64,000 nucleotides of DNA from Vicugna pacos. Taxonomy: Eukaryota > Chordata > Mammalia > Artiodactyla > Camelidae. The stretch spans positions 265,001 through 329,000 of the forward strand of contig NC_133009.1 of assembly GCF_048564905.1 (NCBI RefSeq), written 5' to 3'. The position numbers and the translations under genes were made by a program. Shown here piece by piece: positions 12,350 to 23,847 of this stretch. Numbering within the stretch: position 1 is the first letter of the stretch; each line of letters begins with the position of its first letter. Under the pieces are notes generated by a model, which was not told the origin of the DNA, ran no database searches, and was given only the letters and a program-made list of their open reading frames with translations.

Positions 12350-12839
12350 CTTAAGCTAGTTTCAAAACTAGATATTGATTTAATATTAAATATTTTCTAG
12401 ATCACATAAACCCTAAATTCATTCTAGGCAGTTTCTTTTATATTTCTGGGAATTTATATAAGCACTCAATTTCCCTTAAGACTATTAAATAGAGCTCATT
12501 CCCAAATTAATTTTGATAATACTATCTGGATGTAAAGACATTTCATATCTATAATGAACATAGACATACTTACATCCACATATACACAGAGATCTCATAG
12601 TTCTGCTTGAGTTTAAAAAGGCCCCTTTTTTTTTTCAGTCTCAGAAATTAAGAATGGTCTAGAGGAAGGTTCCTGAGAGCCTGGGTAGAATATTTACATC
12701 TCAAAAGCACAGGGAGAGATATGCAAGTTCCTCCGCAAAGCAAAACGAGTTTTGGAACAGTTAAGGAATCTCAGAAAAGAAATGGAGCTATTAAAAAATT
12801 GAGCCAAGTGGAAATTCTAAATCTGAAAACTGTATGTTA
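12350..12839. other. Continuation of AT-rich unclassified block
   Basis: Same composition as 8.5-12.1 kb, from which it was split by the small L1 insertion. No gene seen. Confidence 0.4.
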
Positions 12840-13825
12840 AGGAAAAAGTTTATTGGAGGGGTTTAACAACAGATGAGATACTGCAGAAGAAATGAACTTG
12901 AAAATGGATAGGCAAGCCCCAGCCTGGGAGAAAACATTTGCACTCTCTATGAGTCTGACAAAGGTCATGTATCTCAAATATATAAAGGACTCTAAATCAA
13001 TAATAAAACACTGATTCTGTAAAAATGGGTAAAACACTTGAACAGACACTTTACAAACAGAAAGGTAGACAAGTACCCAGCAGCCCTTGAAGAAGCGCTC
13101 AGTGTCACCCGTCACCAGGGAAATCAAGGAAATGAAAATTAAAACCTCAGCACGCCAGCAGTATACACCCTGTAGAATGGCTAAAATTAAATCTAAAAGA
13201 CTGATGCCACCAAATACCAGCAAGGAAGTGAAATAACTGGAATCCTAACACATTGCTGGGGAGAGTGCAAAATGGTAAAGCCGCTTTGGGAATTCATTTA
13301 GCAGTTTATTATAAAATTAAGCATACATTTATGACTCGACAAGTATTACCCAACAGAAATGAAGACATATAGCTACGAAAGGACTTACAAAATAATATAA
13401 GTATGAATTTTTAATTCATGATAGCCCCCAAATGGAAAGAATTGATAAATTTTGTTAAATCAATGGAATGCTAAGTAATAGAAAGGAATGACCGTATACA
13501 TTAGCACATGCGTGAATTTCAAAACCATTATATTGAGCAAAAAAGAAGACAGACACAAAAATGTACATACAGCATAATTCCATTTATGTGAGGTTCTGGA
13601 ACATAAAGGCTTAGTCTGTGGCAACAGCAGTACAAACTGGTTGCCTTGGTGGAAGGGATTGTCCAGAATTGGGAAGGGGAACCAAAGAGCTTTCTAGGGT
13701 GTTAAGATACTAGTGTATCTTGGTGGGGGTATAGGTTACATAGGTGTGTGCATTTATTAAAACTCCCTGTTCACTTAAGACCTATACATTACACTATGTA
13801 AATTAACAATTTTTAAAATGACCAC
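12840..13825 (+). mobile_element. Old L1M-type LINE, 3' portion (plus)
   Basis: Positions 12880-13230 correspond to the end of ORF2, such as 'cctgggagaaaacatttgca' and 'aggaaatgaaaattaaaacc'. They are followed by 3'UTR-like text including 'cagcataattccatttatgt' and 'actggttgccttggtgg', ending near 'cattacactatgtaaatt'. The divergence is high and no open frame survives, so it is an ancient copy. No clear target-site duplication was found. Confidence 0.82.
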
Positions 13826-13869
13826 TCCCCCCCCACCCTCTGCCTAAAAAAGAAAACAGCGAATGTAAT

Positions 13870-14075
13870 TTCAGGAAACTGACCACCTTGGTTCTCAGTT
13901 CAAATCCTGATTCTGACACTTAAAAGCTATGTGACCTTAGTCAAATTATTTAATCTGTCTGTGTTCTAGCTTTCTCATCTGTAAAGTTGGGATAAAAATA
14001 GCACCTAAGTTAGGGTTGTGAAGATTAAATGAGTGCTTCAAACAGTTCCTGGTACATGGAAACACAGTAATGACC
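13870..14075 (+). repeat. MIR SINE (plus)
   Basis: Nearly full MIR: 'cagttcaaatcctgattctg', 'gctatgtgaccttagtcaaa', 'tctcatctgtaaagttggga', 'gggttgtgaagattaaatga'. Confidence 0.88.
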
Positions 14076-15629
14076 ATAATTAAGAAGACATACCTGTTCC
14101 ATTTGTTTTAGGATTAACTATGTCCTGGTTCTTTGAAAGTGGGTAAGGCAGGTGTTGTATCTTGAACTATTAGCAGAACGTGTGTCAAAACCAACCTGCA
14201 GGCTTGGTTTGGTCTGTTGTTTATTGTTTCAGCAGAGGAAAAGAGTGATGTCTTTGTCCAGGTTACTTTGTGTCTCTGGCCTTAGTGTCTTCATCTCTGA
14301 AATAAGGGGGTTGTGTGGGATGAGTGACTCATCACTGGGAGTCAGATGCCCCTGTCCGATTCCCGTGAAAACCTTAACCCTCTCAGAAAAATGCCCCTAA
14401 TACACGTACACAGTGAATATTGTGTAATTAATGGATATTAATTGCTTTAAAACCTTTAGGAAATAGTGTGTGGGGGGTTATGTTTTGCTGTGTTTTCCTT
14501 TTTAAAGAAAATGAAATCTGGGGTGGTGAGATGTCCGGTATTTGAATTGGCCCCTTCCTCATCTTTTGATCCCACAAAATCCATGGTCCTTATGAGAGCT
14601 TAGACAGTAGGGCTGATCCTCACCTTGGCCCTGGACCTCACAGCTGACTCTCAGCTCTTGTCCTCCATGGCTGCCGTGGCTTTGGCCTGGAGCCTCCCCG
14701 CATTCCCTGTGAGGCTTGGCCTCAGGGACCCGCCCTGAGGCTCACAACGTCGCAGCTGTCAGTGCCCTGGCCTCTGGGACTTCCACACGCGTGTCCCCTC
14801 TCAAGGCTCTGCCGCGACCCAGCTTAGGCTTCCACTCGCCCTGCGGAGCCGGAGACCTTTCTCTTCCTGGTTCCCAGGAACCCTGGCTTGTTTCCTCATC
14901 CGCTTCCTGAGCCCTGCCCCTGTTCTCCCCTCTCATTCACACAGCCCCGTGAACCTTGTAGGTCTTTGGAAACCAAGGGCCGCCTATGCGTTCTCCTTTT
15001 TGTGCTGAAGCACACACGACGGTTAATTTCCTGCTAAGCTAAGAAACTCCCAGGCCCGAAGACAAAAAGGCCTGGCAGCATCTAGAAGGCTGGAAGTCCA
15101 TTGTTCACCTCGCACCCCAGGTCGCACCTCGCAGTGACTTCCTGGTCAGCCCCGAGGAAGCTGTAAGCTCGCAGAAGAGGGAGGAGTCTCGGAAAAGGGA
15201 TTAGTGTAGCCCAGTGTCGGAGGAGGACGGAGGGTGTGGGTTGTAGGTGGAGTGGCATGGGTGCGCCTGAGTCGGGAAGAGAGCTCTTCAAGGGGGAAGA
15301 TGAGAGCTGGGATTGTACTTTATTAAAATGAACCGTCCTGTCTGGCTGTGACTGCAGCCTGCTTACACCTGCGGTCGACGGCAGGTGGCGCTGCTTTTCA
15401 CCGTGGAACCTGTGACCTGACTGCTTGGTCCAGTCAAGACTGCCGACCCAGATAGGAATCCAGGTCGATGTATGAGACAGACTTCTCAGTGTTGCTCCTG
15501 TTTACAGAGCAGGATTCTGTCTCTGCAAAGCTGCTTCATTGTCTGGAAACTCAGGAGGCTTAGGGGGAGCTGCAATGAACTCTTTGGCTTTTAACCTCAG
15601 CGTGACGTCATTTTTCCTTCTGTCGACAG
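14076..15629. other. Unique sequence upstream of the MMD exon; presumptive intron
   Basis: No second MMD exon could be found here. The 14650-14930 part is GC-richer than its neighbours. The polypyrimidine run 'tttttccttctgtcgacag' at 15611-15629 is a good splice acceptor for the exon that follows. Confidence 0.5.
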
Positions 15630-15842
15630 AATAACACCGATGGACTCCACGAACTTGCCGGTGGGGGCTTAATTTATTGCCTGGGAGTTGTGTTCTTCAA
15701 GAGTGACGGCGTCATTCCGTTTGCCCATGCCATCTGGCACCTGTTCGTGGCCAAGGCAGCCGCCGTGCACTACTATGCCATCTGGAAATACCTTTACCGA
15801 AGTCCAACAGACTATGCGACACTTATGACCAAACTGTACTAG
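15630..15842 (+). CDS. MMD: MMD (PAQR11) last coding exon, C-terminally altered
   Basis: Monocyte-to-macrophage differentiation factor is a seven-helix PAQR/HlyIII-family membrane protein, reported on Golgi and other internal membranes. This exon opens in phase 0 after an acceptor (AG at 15628-15629) and gives 70 residues starting NNTDGLHEL and including [16 protein letters not shown]. The family HxxxH pair is kept (residues 33 and 37), in the last helix region where PAQR proteins bind zinc. Compared with the conserved mammalian sequence as I recall it, I see Q to H (residue 7), C to G (11), I to V (28) and T to K (42, inside the last helix). Two bases are also missing after the PTD codons. 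This replaces the usual FMRHL ending by Y-ATLMTKLY and moves the stop from 15826-15828 to 15840-15842. No upstream MMD exon lies within 15.6 kb. It may be the true exon after a long intron, or a decaying partial duplicate. Confidence 0.75.
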   Translation, partial: NNTDGLHELAGGGLIYCLGVVFFKSDGVIPFAHAIWHLFVAKAAAVHYYAIWKYLYRSPTDYATLMTKLY

Positions 15843-17535
15843 GTCTCCAAACCAGTATTATTTCAATTATGGCACTTAGGAGTCGGGTAAGAGCTGAAAA
15901 TTGCACAAAGGAGGAAAAACAAAAAAAAAAGAAGACTGCACTGACTTTCTTTGTATCTTTTGAATATAATTACTGTGAAAGTGTAAAAGCTGTGTTCTGG
16001 AATTTCCCCCCCTCACAGCTAATAAGGCAGTGAATTAATTATTCATTCCATTCCACTATCATGAAGGACTCTGGATAGACTTGGCCAGCTTGATGTTTAC
16101 AAACCAGAATTTTGTATTTTAATTTTACAGATTTTACTACATGATTTTTTCTGAATTACTAGGTCAGGTTGTCAAAGTCAGTGCAATAACAAAACTTCCT
16201 TTTTAGGAGACAGTGGATTCTATCACTTTCCCATTAGCTGTGTGAAGAATCATGGACAGAACTTTCACTACTTTTTTTACCATGTTTCATCTTGGCATGA
16301 TGTGGTCATTTTTTAAATAGAAACTTCAGTTTTTTGTAAATTTTTAAAAAAAAATACTTCATTGAAGTGCATCTCTGTGGTTCCTCATCCTTGTGAATTT
16401 TTGCAGCAAGCTGTCAACATTCCACAAGTGAACAGACAGACCTCTTCCGATCGTTTTATTAAACATGGAGAAATTGCCAATTTTGAAAAACTGCGAGTTT
16501 TCCAAACTTTTCTGCCAACCTCTGACTCTGAATTCCATGCTGCTTTGGGCCACATACTTGACCTACTTTGGTTTACCCGTGATGGAAAAGTATTTTGATA
16601 TCATTAACTTTTTCAAAAGACTCAACTTTTTCTCTGTGTCTTTGCCATGTTTTCTTCAGGGTCTTTTTCCGCAGTGGATGAGAATTCAGTCTGTCCTGGG
16701 AGCATGTTGTTGGGCTGACCGTCCGCTGGACTCCAGTGAATAGTGGGAATGCCTGTTTGGTGCCCAGTGGTTATGTCATTGTCACTTAGCTTTATATTAT
16801 CAGTTTGATATTCGTTTTAAATTGTGGAACTAGATGCATAAATTCACATTTCTACCTTTCCTTTGCATCTCCTGATATACTTTTTTCCTTTTTTTATAGA
16901 AAAATATTTAAAGCGTTGTCTGCCAGATAGAAACTCATGTGTCTATGGTCCATGGGTTATATCCAGGCTCAGTGGAGTGGTATTTAATATATTGTTTTGG
17001 TTTTCCCTCGGTGTCTTATATTAAGATTAACGTATTAGTTGCTTTGTTGATTAATCTCTTGTTGGTGTTTTAATAAGTGGGATAACCTTGCCTTTTACTT
17101 TTAGATCAGGTGCTGATACTGCCTGTGTTCTAGTAATGGGTTTGATCATTGGAATTGTTGGATTGACAATACATTGAATTCAAATTCATTGAAATTGTGT
17201 GCTGTTGTGGCTTTAAATGAGGGTTTATTTTGTGGGTGTATGTTTAGAACTCTTTGAATTTGGTATATTATACGGGAACAGAAGAACTGCTTTTTGCTGG
17301 TGACTTCTTAAATATGCAAGGTATACCCAGTGATGACACTGACCAGACCACCCCTGGCTGCATGATCCTGAACATCTGAATGCCTATTATTTTATTGAGT
17401 ATATTTTATTTTTAATATATTAACTTTTGTGGATTCATTTAAAGTCTGCTCAGAAGTAACACTGTCAGAACCACTAAAATGTATGTAAAAAATTGTGCTG
17501 TAGACTAAAATAAAACTGCTACTTGGATTTGTTCC
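15843..17535 (+). other. MMD: MMD-like 3'UTR
   Basis: Sequence after the stop (ccaaactgtactaggtctcc and onward) continues as expected for the MMD transcript. It runs AT-rich with several ATTTA-like motifs and contains no recognisable insertion. It ends in the region of the poly(A) signal at 17509-17514. The length, about 1.7 kb, is compatible with a natural mRNA tail. There is no genomic poly(A) tract after the signal, which argues against a retrocopy. Confidence 0.7.
17509..17514 (+). terminator. Poly(A) signal AATAAA
   Basis: A canonical AATAAA lies within 'gactaaaataaaactgct', with 'acttggatttgttcc' downstream giving a T/GT-rich element. It is taken as the MMD transcript end, with cleavage probably about 15-20 bases further on. 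Confidence 0.7.
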
Positions 17536-18249
17536 ACTGCCTCTAAATTAGATGACTATGAAAATGATAATATATTTTTGAAAGCTTGAGCTCATCCAGC
17601 ATTTGTAATTCGTATACTGGCCTTTTTTTTTTTTTTTGGTAAAGTCAGAATGGAAAGGAAAACAAAAGTGCCCTATCATCTAGAACTTTCCAGTCCACTT
17701 TTTTATGATAATGGAATTGCCAGAGCCAGCGTAAACATTAAAATCAACCCACATTTTCAGTTTAAAACATGCTGTTCTGGGCCTAAAGCTTATCAGTTTT
17801 ATAGATGATCTATCTTTCCCCAGAGAAGCCTTTGGTTTAGTTTATGTAACATATTACACTATAGGGCTGAGGTCCCAGGCTTTCCTGTTACCAAGCAGAC
17901 ACACATCATGTTGCAAGCCTAACAAGTTTGTAGTGCTAGAGTTCCCTCTGCCCCTTCTGCAGGGCAGGTAACAGAGAGCTTCCACTGCTTCATCCTTGGT
18001 CCGGGAACTGGGCCAGGAGCCCAGGTCTACATCCAGTTCCAAAGCCTCTTTACACCACAGCACTGGTAGGGTCAGCAGAAACAAATGACTCGAAAAACTT
18101 GACCTGAAAATTGGCCAGGCACGCACACGGAAAAGAAAAATATTCACACAGTTTAGAGCCTCCGTGAACCGTTAGGCAAGCCTCCGTCAAATCGAATTTT
18201 GAAGATTGAGGATCCTGAAGTGTAATTATTCCCAAGAATTCTGTCCTCC
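17536..18249. other. Unique sequence downstream of MMD
   Basis: No gene seen. A T-run is present at about 17622-17637. Confidence 0.4.
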
Positions 18250-19200
18250 GTTCCACCGGGGTAACCTCATGTCTTTCTGGACAGTCTGCCCACTTTTGCC
18301 TTCCTTGATCAATATCTCCAGCCTAAATCTGTTTTCTGAAGGCCAGACCTCTCTGATCAACTGCCCAGATGACCCCCGCACAGGCACATTTTACTCACCC
18401 TGCCCCAAACTGAATTCATTCTCTCTCCTTATTCCCCACCAAACCCACTTCTCTGACATGTCCTGTCCTGGTTAATACCATGGCTGCAGCCATAGCTGCC
18501 TGTCCATCCTTGATTTCTCCCACCCCTCAGTTCCAGCCGGTCAGCCAGAGCTGCCACTTACGTTCCAGCTGCCAGCTCCCTGATCTGAGTCCTCGCCCCC
18601 TCCCTACTTCGGGGCCCTAGAAAGCCCTGCTTAGCAATCCTCATATTCCTGCTGCTACCTTCTCATTTATCCCCCTGCCACAGGTTACACCTCCAGACAC
18701 GTCCATCCTCCACCCTGCTACCAGGGTTTTCCTAAAAGAATCCAAGCTTGCCTCTCCCTGGCTTCAGAACTGCCATTGACTGTGAAGCCGACCACCTCCG
18801 CATGGCCTCTTCACACACGAGTTCTTCCTGATCTTCCTCTTCCCAGCTGAACCCCACAGACCAGCCTCAGCACACCTTGCCCTCACAGTGCCTTTGAAAC
18901 TGCACGTCTGTCCCTGCTGCTCCTTGGCCTGGAATGCCCTTCCCCTGCCCTGGAAACGTTGGCTGGGTCCAGTCCTCCACCAGGACCACCTCTGCTGTGC
19001 AGTGAGCGGTGCCTTCCCCTGACTCTGCAGCCCTGACACTCCGTGGCCCTGGCGTGTCACCCTGGGACACGTCTGCTTGTCTGCCCTCTCTCTGGCCCGG
19101 GACTGACTTCTCTCCAGGCAGAAGCTGAGCTGAGGAGCATCCATGTTGGTCCCCAACACAGCGCTGGGCTCAAAGAAGGAGTGGAAAGAGGGCTTGTGAA
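18250..19200 (+). repeat. L2 LINE fragments (plus)
   Basis: Old CR1-type LINE sequence in sense orientation. 'ttgatcaatatctccagcct' belongs to the ORF end. 'tgctccttggcctggaatgc' and 'cctctgctgtgcagtgagcg' belong to the conserved last part and 3' region. It is highly diverged and may be two pieces. Confidence 0.75.
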
Positions 19201-19527
19201 TGAAAGGAGAGCCAGATGGGCAGTTTGGAGGATGGTGTAGTGGGAAAGAGATTGAAAATAAAGTGGTTTTAGGACAGACTTGGTTTTCACCCAGCTCATC
19301 TGGTCCATGAAAGCCAGGCAGTTCTCACTGACTGGCGGGAGCCTGACTTCCAGTTCCTTGGCCTCACTGGCTTCCCTGACCCAGGGTCAGCTAGAACGTC
19401 TGTAGCAACCACAGCAAAGCTGCTGAGAAGTTGACATGGAAACATTAAACAGTGTGTCCTAAATAAGGAAGAATCCAAGCTTGTTTACTGAAGGGTTCAA
19501 AGAACCGAGTATTTATGACTTAAAAGT

Positions 19528-19632
19528 CTGGAGTGGGGAGCACCTAGCATGCATAAGGTCCTGCCTCAATCCCCAGTACCATCTTTAAAAATAAATAAAC
19601 CTAATTACCCACCCCCAAAACAAACAAAAAAA
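19528..19632 (+). mobile_element. Camelid tRNA-derived SINE, 5'-shortened
   Basis: Starts within the core (cacctagcatgcataaggtc), then 'tcaatccccagtacc' and the tail 'aaaataaataaacctaatta'. The A-box part is missing or decayed. Confidence 0.82.
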
Positions 19633-20229
19633 GCCCCCTTCCCCCCACAAAAGGAAAACTAATTTGCCTAGCCTGCCTCCCTCTGGTCGTCTTTTCTGAA
19701 CACAATAAAATAACTGGAGGTAACACTCAGTTCTGCAACCCTTGTGCCTCAGTGCAGACTACACTCAAAAAGGAACAACTTGAACGTAATTCTAAATACT
19801 ATTTTGTAAATTTTTACTCAAAATCATGCAACTATATAAAGCACTTTGGAAAACAGAGAACAGGAAACCAACGATTACACAGTTTACTCATCCTGATGAA
19901 TTTTCATGTCATTCTCTTTTTCCCTCTGTTTATGGGATTTGGTGTTGGTTTTAACACAGTTGTACATATGTCACAGATGCAATTAGAAACAGTTTTTTCC
20001 CGCTTATAAACATTTAAAATTTATCATATAGTTTTCAGAGCCAGAATTTTTATTCGTTCCGTCATCTTTCCAGACCAGACATGCAGCCTGTATTTTGCTT
20101 AGTCATTCACCTAATTTGTGGGTTTTGGATTCAGATTTTTCATTATTGTCATCAGTGCTGCATTGAGCAGCTTTGAGTAAAACTGTCCATGTTTCTGTTT
20201 GGCTCTTGAAGGTAATAATGAGAAACAAT
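19633..20229. other. Unique sequence
   Basis: No gene or repeat recognised. Confidence 0.4.
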
Positions 20230-20430
20230 GGAGGGCTTCCTGTGTTTGGGGGACTGGTACTGTGCTAATTACCTGCATTATCTCACTTCATCTTTACAGA
20301 AAAACTTATGGGTAGATAATTCTATTATCCCCATTTCACTGATGAGGAAGCAAGCACAGATGAGTGAACTTCCTCGTCCAAGGTGAGTATCAGGGTCAGA
20401 CTGAACCCAGGAAGCCTAGAGTCTCCATGT
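20230..20430 (-). repeat. MIR SINE (minus)
   Basis: Reverse-complement MIR text: 'tgcattatctcacttcatct', 'attatccccatttcactgat', 'gaggaagcaagcacagatga', 'cagactgaacccagg'. Confidence 0.85.
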
Positions 20431-21114
20431 TTTCATTCTCAGGAGGGGATTCCCTGGGACAAAGGCTTACTAATGGGTTTACCCAAAGGAAGACCTTTTA
20501 AAAATAAAGCTCATCCAAACTTCCACTTTTTACTTGGCATCTTCAGGTTATGTCTACTCTTCTCGTGGGCCAATTAAATGGAGAGCGGTAGAGGAAAATC
20601 TCCAAATGAAACTGACCTTGAAGAAACTTGTTCACCTCCCTCCTTGGGAAGCAAAATAAAGTTTCCCAAGAGGGCCCGAGGAATCTTTTTAGTTGAACGA
20701 GGTTAGGATTATTGCATGCATGTCTTTCTGCTGCTTTTGCTGGTTGAAACAGACAGCACCAACGCAATCTCACACACTATAAACCTTCCTCCTGCAGCCC
20801 CGCGATGTGTCTGTGGGTGGGGTGATTGTCCCAGGAAACAGTGCACCCTAGCCGCTTTGCAAAGGGAGTTAAACTCTTCTCCTCAGGGGCCCGTTCCACA
20901 CAACAGCACATTCTCGTTCTCCTACACAGTCCATCATCTGTCAGACATCACCACACTCCTGGTCAGAGGTCCCTTTGGTTCTGTGCCCGGCCAAACTTAG
21001 TACACCCAAACAAATGTGTCAGTCCCTGAAAAAAGCCAGAAAAATGTTTTCATCGGAAAGGTTTGGTTCTCTTAAAATCACGAGTGTTTTCTGAATCTCA
21101 CTTGCGAGCTGCAT
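20431..21114. other. Unique sequence
   Basis: No exon recognised. The open frames on both strands are short and share no family features. Confidence 0.4.
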
Positions 21115-21255
21115 GTGGCATCGGCATGGACTCAGCCAGCCTGTGACAGATCGGCTGGTGAGCTCAGGCAAGTTCCTCATCACCTTGGGGCCTCGGTTCC
21201 CATCAGCAGAAGGGGCCCAGCACCTCCCGAGGATCAAGTGAGACACCAAAAGTGT
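21115..21255 (+). repeat. MIR SINE fragment (plus)
   Basis: 'gctcaggcaagttcctcatc', 'ttggggcctcggttcccatc' and 'gaggatcaagtgaga' follow the MIR order. Confidence 0.65.
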
Positions 21256-21773
21256 CTAGTCCATGTATCCTGCTGTATGACCAGCTCTAGACGAATGTTA
21301 GCTTCCTTCCCATATGGCTAAGCTTTTAAAATGATGGTTGTAGCCCACCTGCAGAGATGTTTCTGCAGACACAACCTGAAGGAAGGGTGGCTAGCACTCT
21401 TCAAAAAGTCTTGTGCACTTTTTGGCTCTCAAAAATGGTCCTGGATCTTACTGTGGCCAAAGTTAAACTGAGATACATGTGGCCACCCCGGCTTTGTAAT
21501 GATTTTTTTGCTCTTTGTAACAAATGTCCTTTAAATATTCAATATTTCTTGAGACAGGCTGAGCCCTCCATGGACAAAGGGTGGATGAGGAAAGCTGAGT
21601 GGTTCTACGTCTGTGCCCAGGTGGGAATGAACATCTTCCACTTGGTCAACCCAAAGGCCTTCAGTTAACGGGGCCCCCACGCTGGGCCAGTCATTTGGTC
21701 ACTGTCTGTTGTTGTATGAGTGTGCCGCTTGGGAGACTCACCCATCAGCCCCACTTTTGGCGGCTTATTAAAA

Positions 21774-21975
21774 AATTCCTTCTGGGTTGGGGGAGGGGAT
21801 ATCTCAAGTGGTAGAGCACATGCTTAGCATGCATGAGGTCCTGGGTTCAATCCCCAGCACCTCCATTAAATAAGTTAATAAATAAATAAACTTAATTACC
21901 TCCTCCCACCAAAAAATAAAAATAGAAAGGTTAAGAAAAGAATTTATTAAAAAAGAAAAAATAAGAATTCCTTCT
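21774..21975 (+). mobile_element. Camelid tRNA-derived SINE with 10-bp target-site duplication
   Basis: Body at 21784-21965 with A-box-like 'tatctcaagtggtagagc', the 'atgcttagcatgcatgagg' core, B-box 'gggttcaatcc', 'cccagcacctcc' and a long A/T tail ending in an A-rich stretch. aattccttct lies at 21774-21783 and again at 21966-21975, a perfect duplication. It is one of the best-kept copies here. Confidence 0.95.
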
Positions 21976-23449
21976 AACCATAGGGCTACATGGTTTCCTT
22001 CATCTTGTTCCTTTCCCAGTGATGTCGTCGGATCCTCCTGTCACACATTCATTCAGCATGTTTAATGGGTGCAGGTCTGTGCTGGGGACTAATGTAGCCC
22101 TGGGGATGCTGGGAAAAAGACAAAACCCCCTGCCTGTTGCTCAGGCTAGATGATCCCCGGGCTCTGCTCCCTTATCTGGTTCTGAGGCTTGGTGGGTCTC
22201 GGCTGACCTGCTTTTTGGCACTTTCTGGACGACTGTGGGCAGCGAACACAGCAGTGGGAAGAGGCACACAGAAACCCATGCTTCTCAACAGGGGTGACTT
22301 TATGCCACAGACTTGTGTTTGCTGGGCCACCTTCGAATTCCCTGTCTGAAAAATCAGCCCTTGCCTTGGAGAGCACTGAAAGCAGCTAATGATTTAGAGG
22401 CAGTGTGTGTGGACTCTGCCCTCAGATGTGGGAGTCCCTGAGGAAGCTCATTTGTTCATGTGTGTCGGCCACCTTTGAAGCAGGCTTTCCCCAGCCTCCC
22501 CGGCAAGGGGTGAGGAAGGAGAAACCTGCCTTGGTGTGGACAGTGGCTGGGCTGCCTGGAGCCCCTCCACCTCTCCCCCCTAGTCCTGGGGTGTGTCATC
22601 CACATGTCAGTGGCTGGGGAGACAGTGCCAAATAGGGGAAGTCTGTGCCCTCCAGCCTCCCACGGTCTCTTGGGGAGAAGGACGTGGGAACAAATTAGCA
22701 ATGATAATGCCACCTAATTGCAGTGCTTGTATTGGGTGCTATTGTTGGAGGAGAGAGATGAACTCTGCCCAGGGGAAGTGCAGAACCCTTGGAGGCAATT
22801 TCAGTTGCGACTTGAAGGATGAGTGAGGAATTACTAGGGAGACGAGAAGTGAGGGGGCAGTGGATAGAGACAGGGTGGGGGAAAGATAACTTCTGGTGTA
22901 GGGACAGCACGGGCAGGGGCGTCTGGCAGGAGGAAGCATGGTAGGTTTCAGAAAGAGTGTGGGGTGCCCAGGGCATCTGTAAGGGGAGATGATGATAGCA
23001 GATAAGAAAGAACAGCTTATATCGACTGCGTGCCAATCAGGGGCCTGTCACACATGATCTCTCAGGAAGGGAGAGAGAGAAACAGAGAGGGAGAGACACA
23101 GATGCATCTATTATTTTGGAGTGTGAAGAAGAGGATCTTGTATGCATGTGAATTTTTCTACAGCAAACTCTGAATCCTAGAAGGGGTTTCTTGGTGCCAA
23201 TATTTCTGGGCTTCCGTTTCCTTTTCTCTACCCCTCATAAACACACCACACCAGAGAATTATTATAGAAGGCGACTATTTCAAGGTTCAGCTGAGCTAAT
23301 TTCTGTGTTCCTGTATCAAAAATGAAATACTGAACGGTAGAGTACACTGGGAGTTGGTGGGATGGATCCTCCGTCATTGGGCATTATTATCCTCTGCTCT
23401 TGACAGAGATAATCGAGATCTGAGGGTGTTGTGGAGACTGTCATCCAGG
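21976..23449. repeat. Unique sequence with worn L2 pieces (minus)
   Basis: 'attcattcagcatgtttaat' at 22045-22130 and 'gcgacttgaaggatgagtga' at about 22807 (with 22695-22990 around it) look like the antisense of L2 3' regions. No exon is seen. A short purine run (gagagagagaaacagagagg) lies at about 23070-23095. Confidence 0.5.
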
Positions 23450-23678
23450 CACCCAACTCATTCAACAAAGAATGAGCCTCTCCTAGGTGCCAGATGCTGT
23501 TCCAGGTATTGGGGATACAATAGTAAACAAACGAGACGCAAGTCCCTGCCTCGTGGGACTGACGTTCTCATTAGGGAACTATAAACAAAATGTGAAAGGA
23601 AAACATACAGCGTGTTAGATGGTGATCAGTGCTACGGAGCAAAGTCAGTCAGGAAAGAGGCAGGAGGAGTGCTGAGGG
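23450..23678 (-). repeat. L2 LINE 3' end (minus)
   Basis: Antisense L2: 'cattcaacaaagaatgagcc', 'ccagatgctgttccaggtat', 'tggggatacaatagtaaaca', 'gtgatcagtgctacggagca'. It is interrupted by the LTR that starts at 23679. Confidence 0.82.
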
Positions 23679-23847
23679 TGAAACAGAGCAGGACCCTGTG
23701 GGGTCCTCCCTGGTACAAATCTGTCCCCTGTTTCTTGGTTATAGGAAATAGGCTTCATTCAGCCTCGTCGACCTTCCCCTGAGTTCCAAAGGGCAGGTTC
23801 AAACAGCTGCTAATCAGGGAAGGGAGAGAAGGCAGGAACAGTCAAAA

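Noticed and set aside
15630-17535. Processed retrocopy of MMD
   Set aside because: Homology begins exactly at a splice acceptor, and no genomic poly(A) tract or flank duplication follows the AATAAA. A copied or genuine exon fits better.
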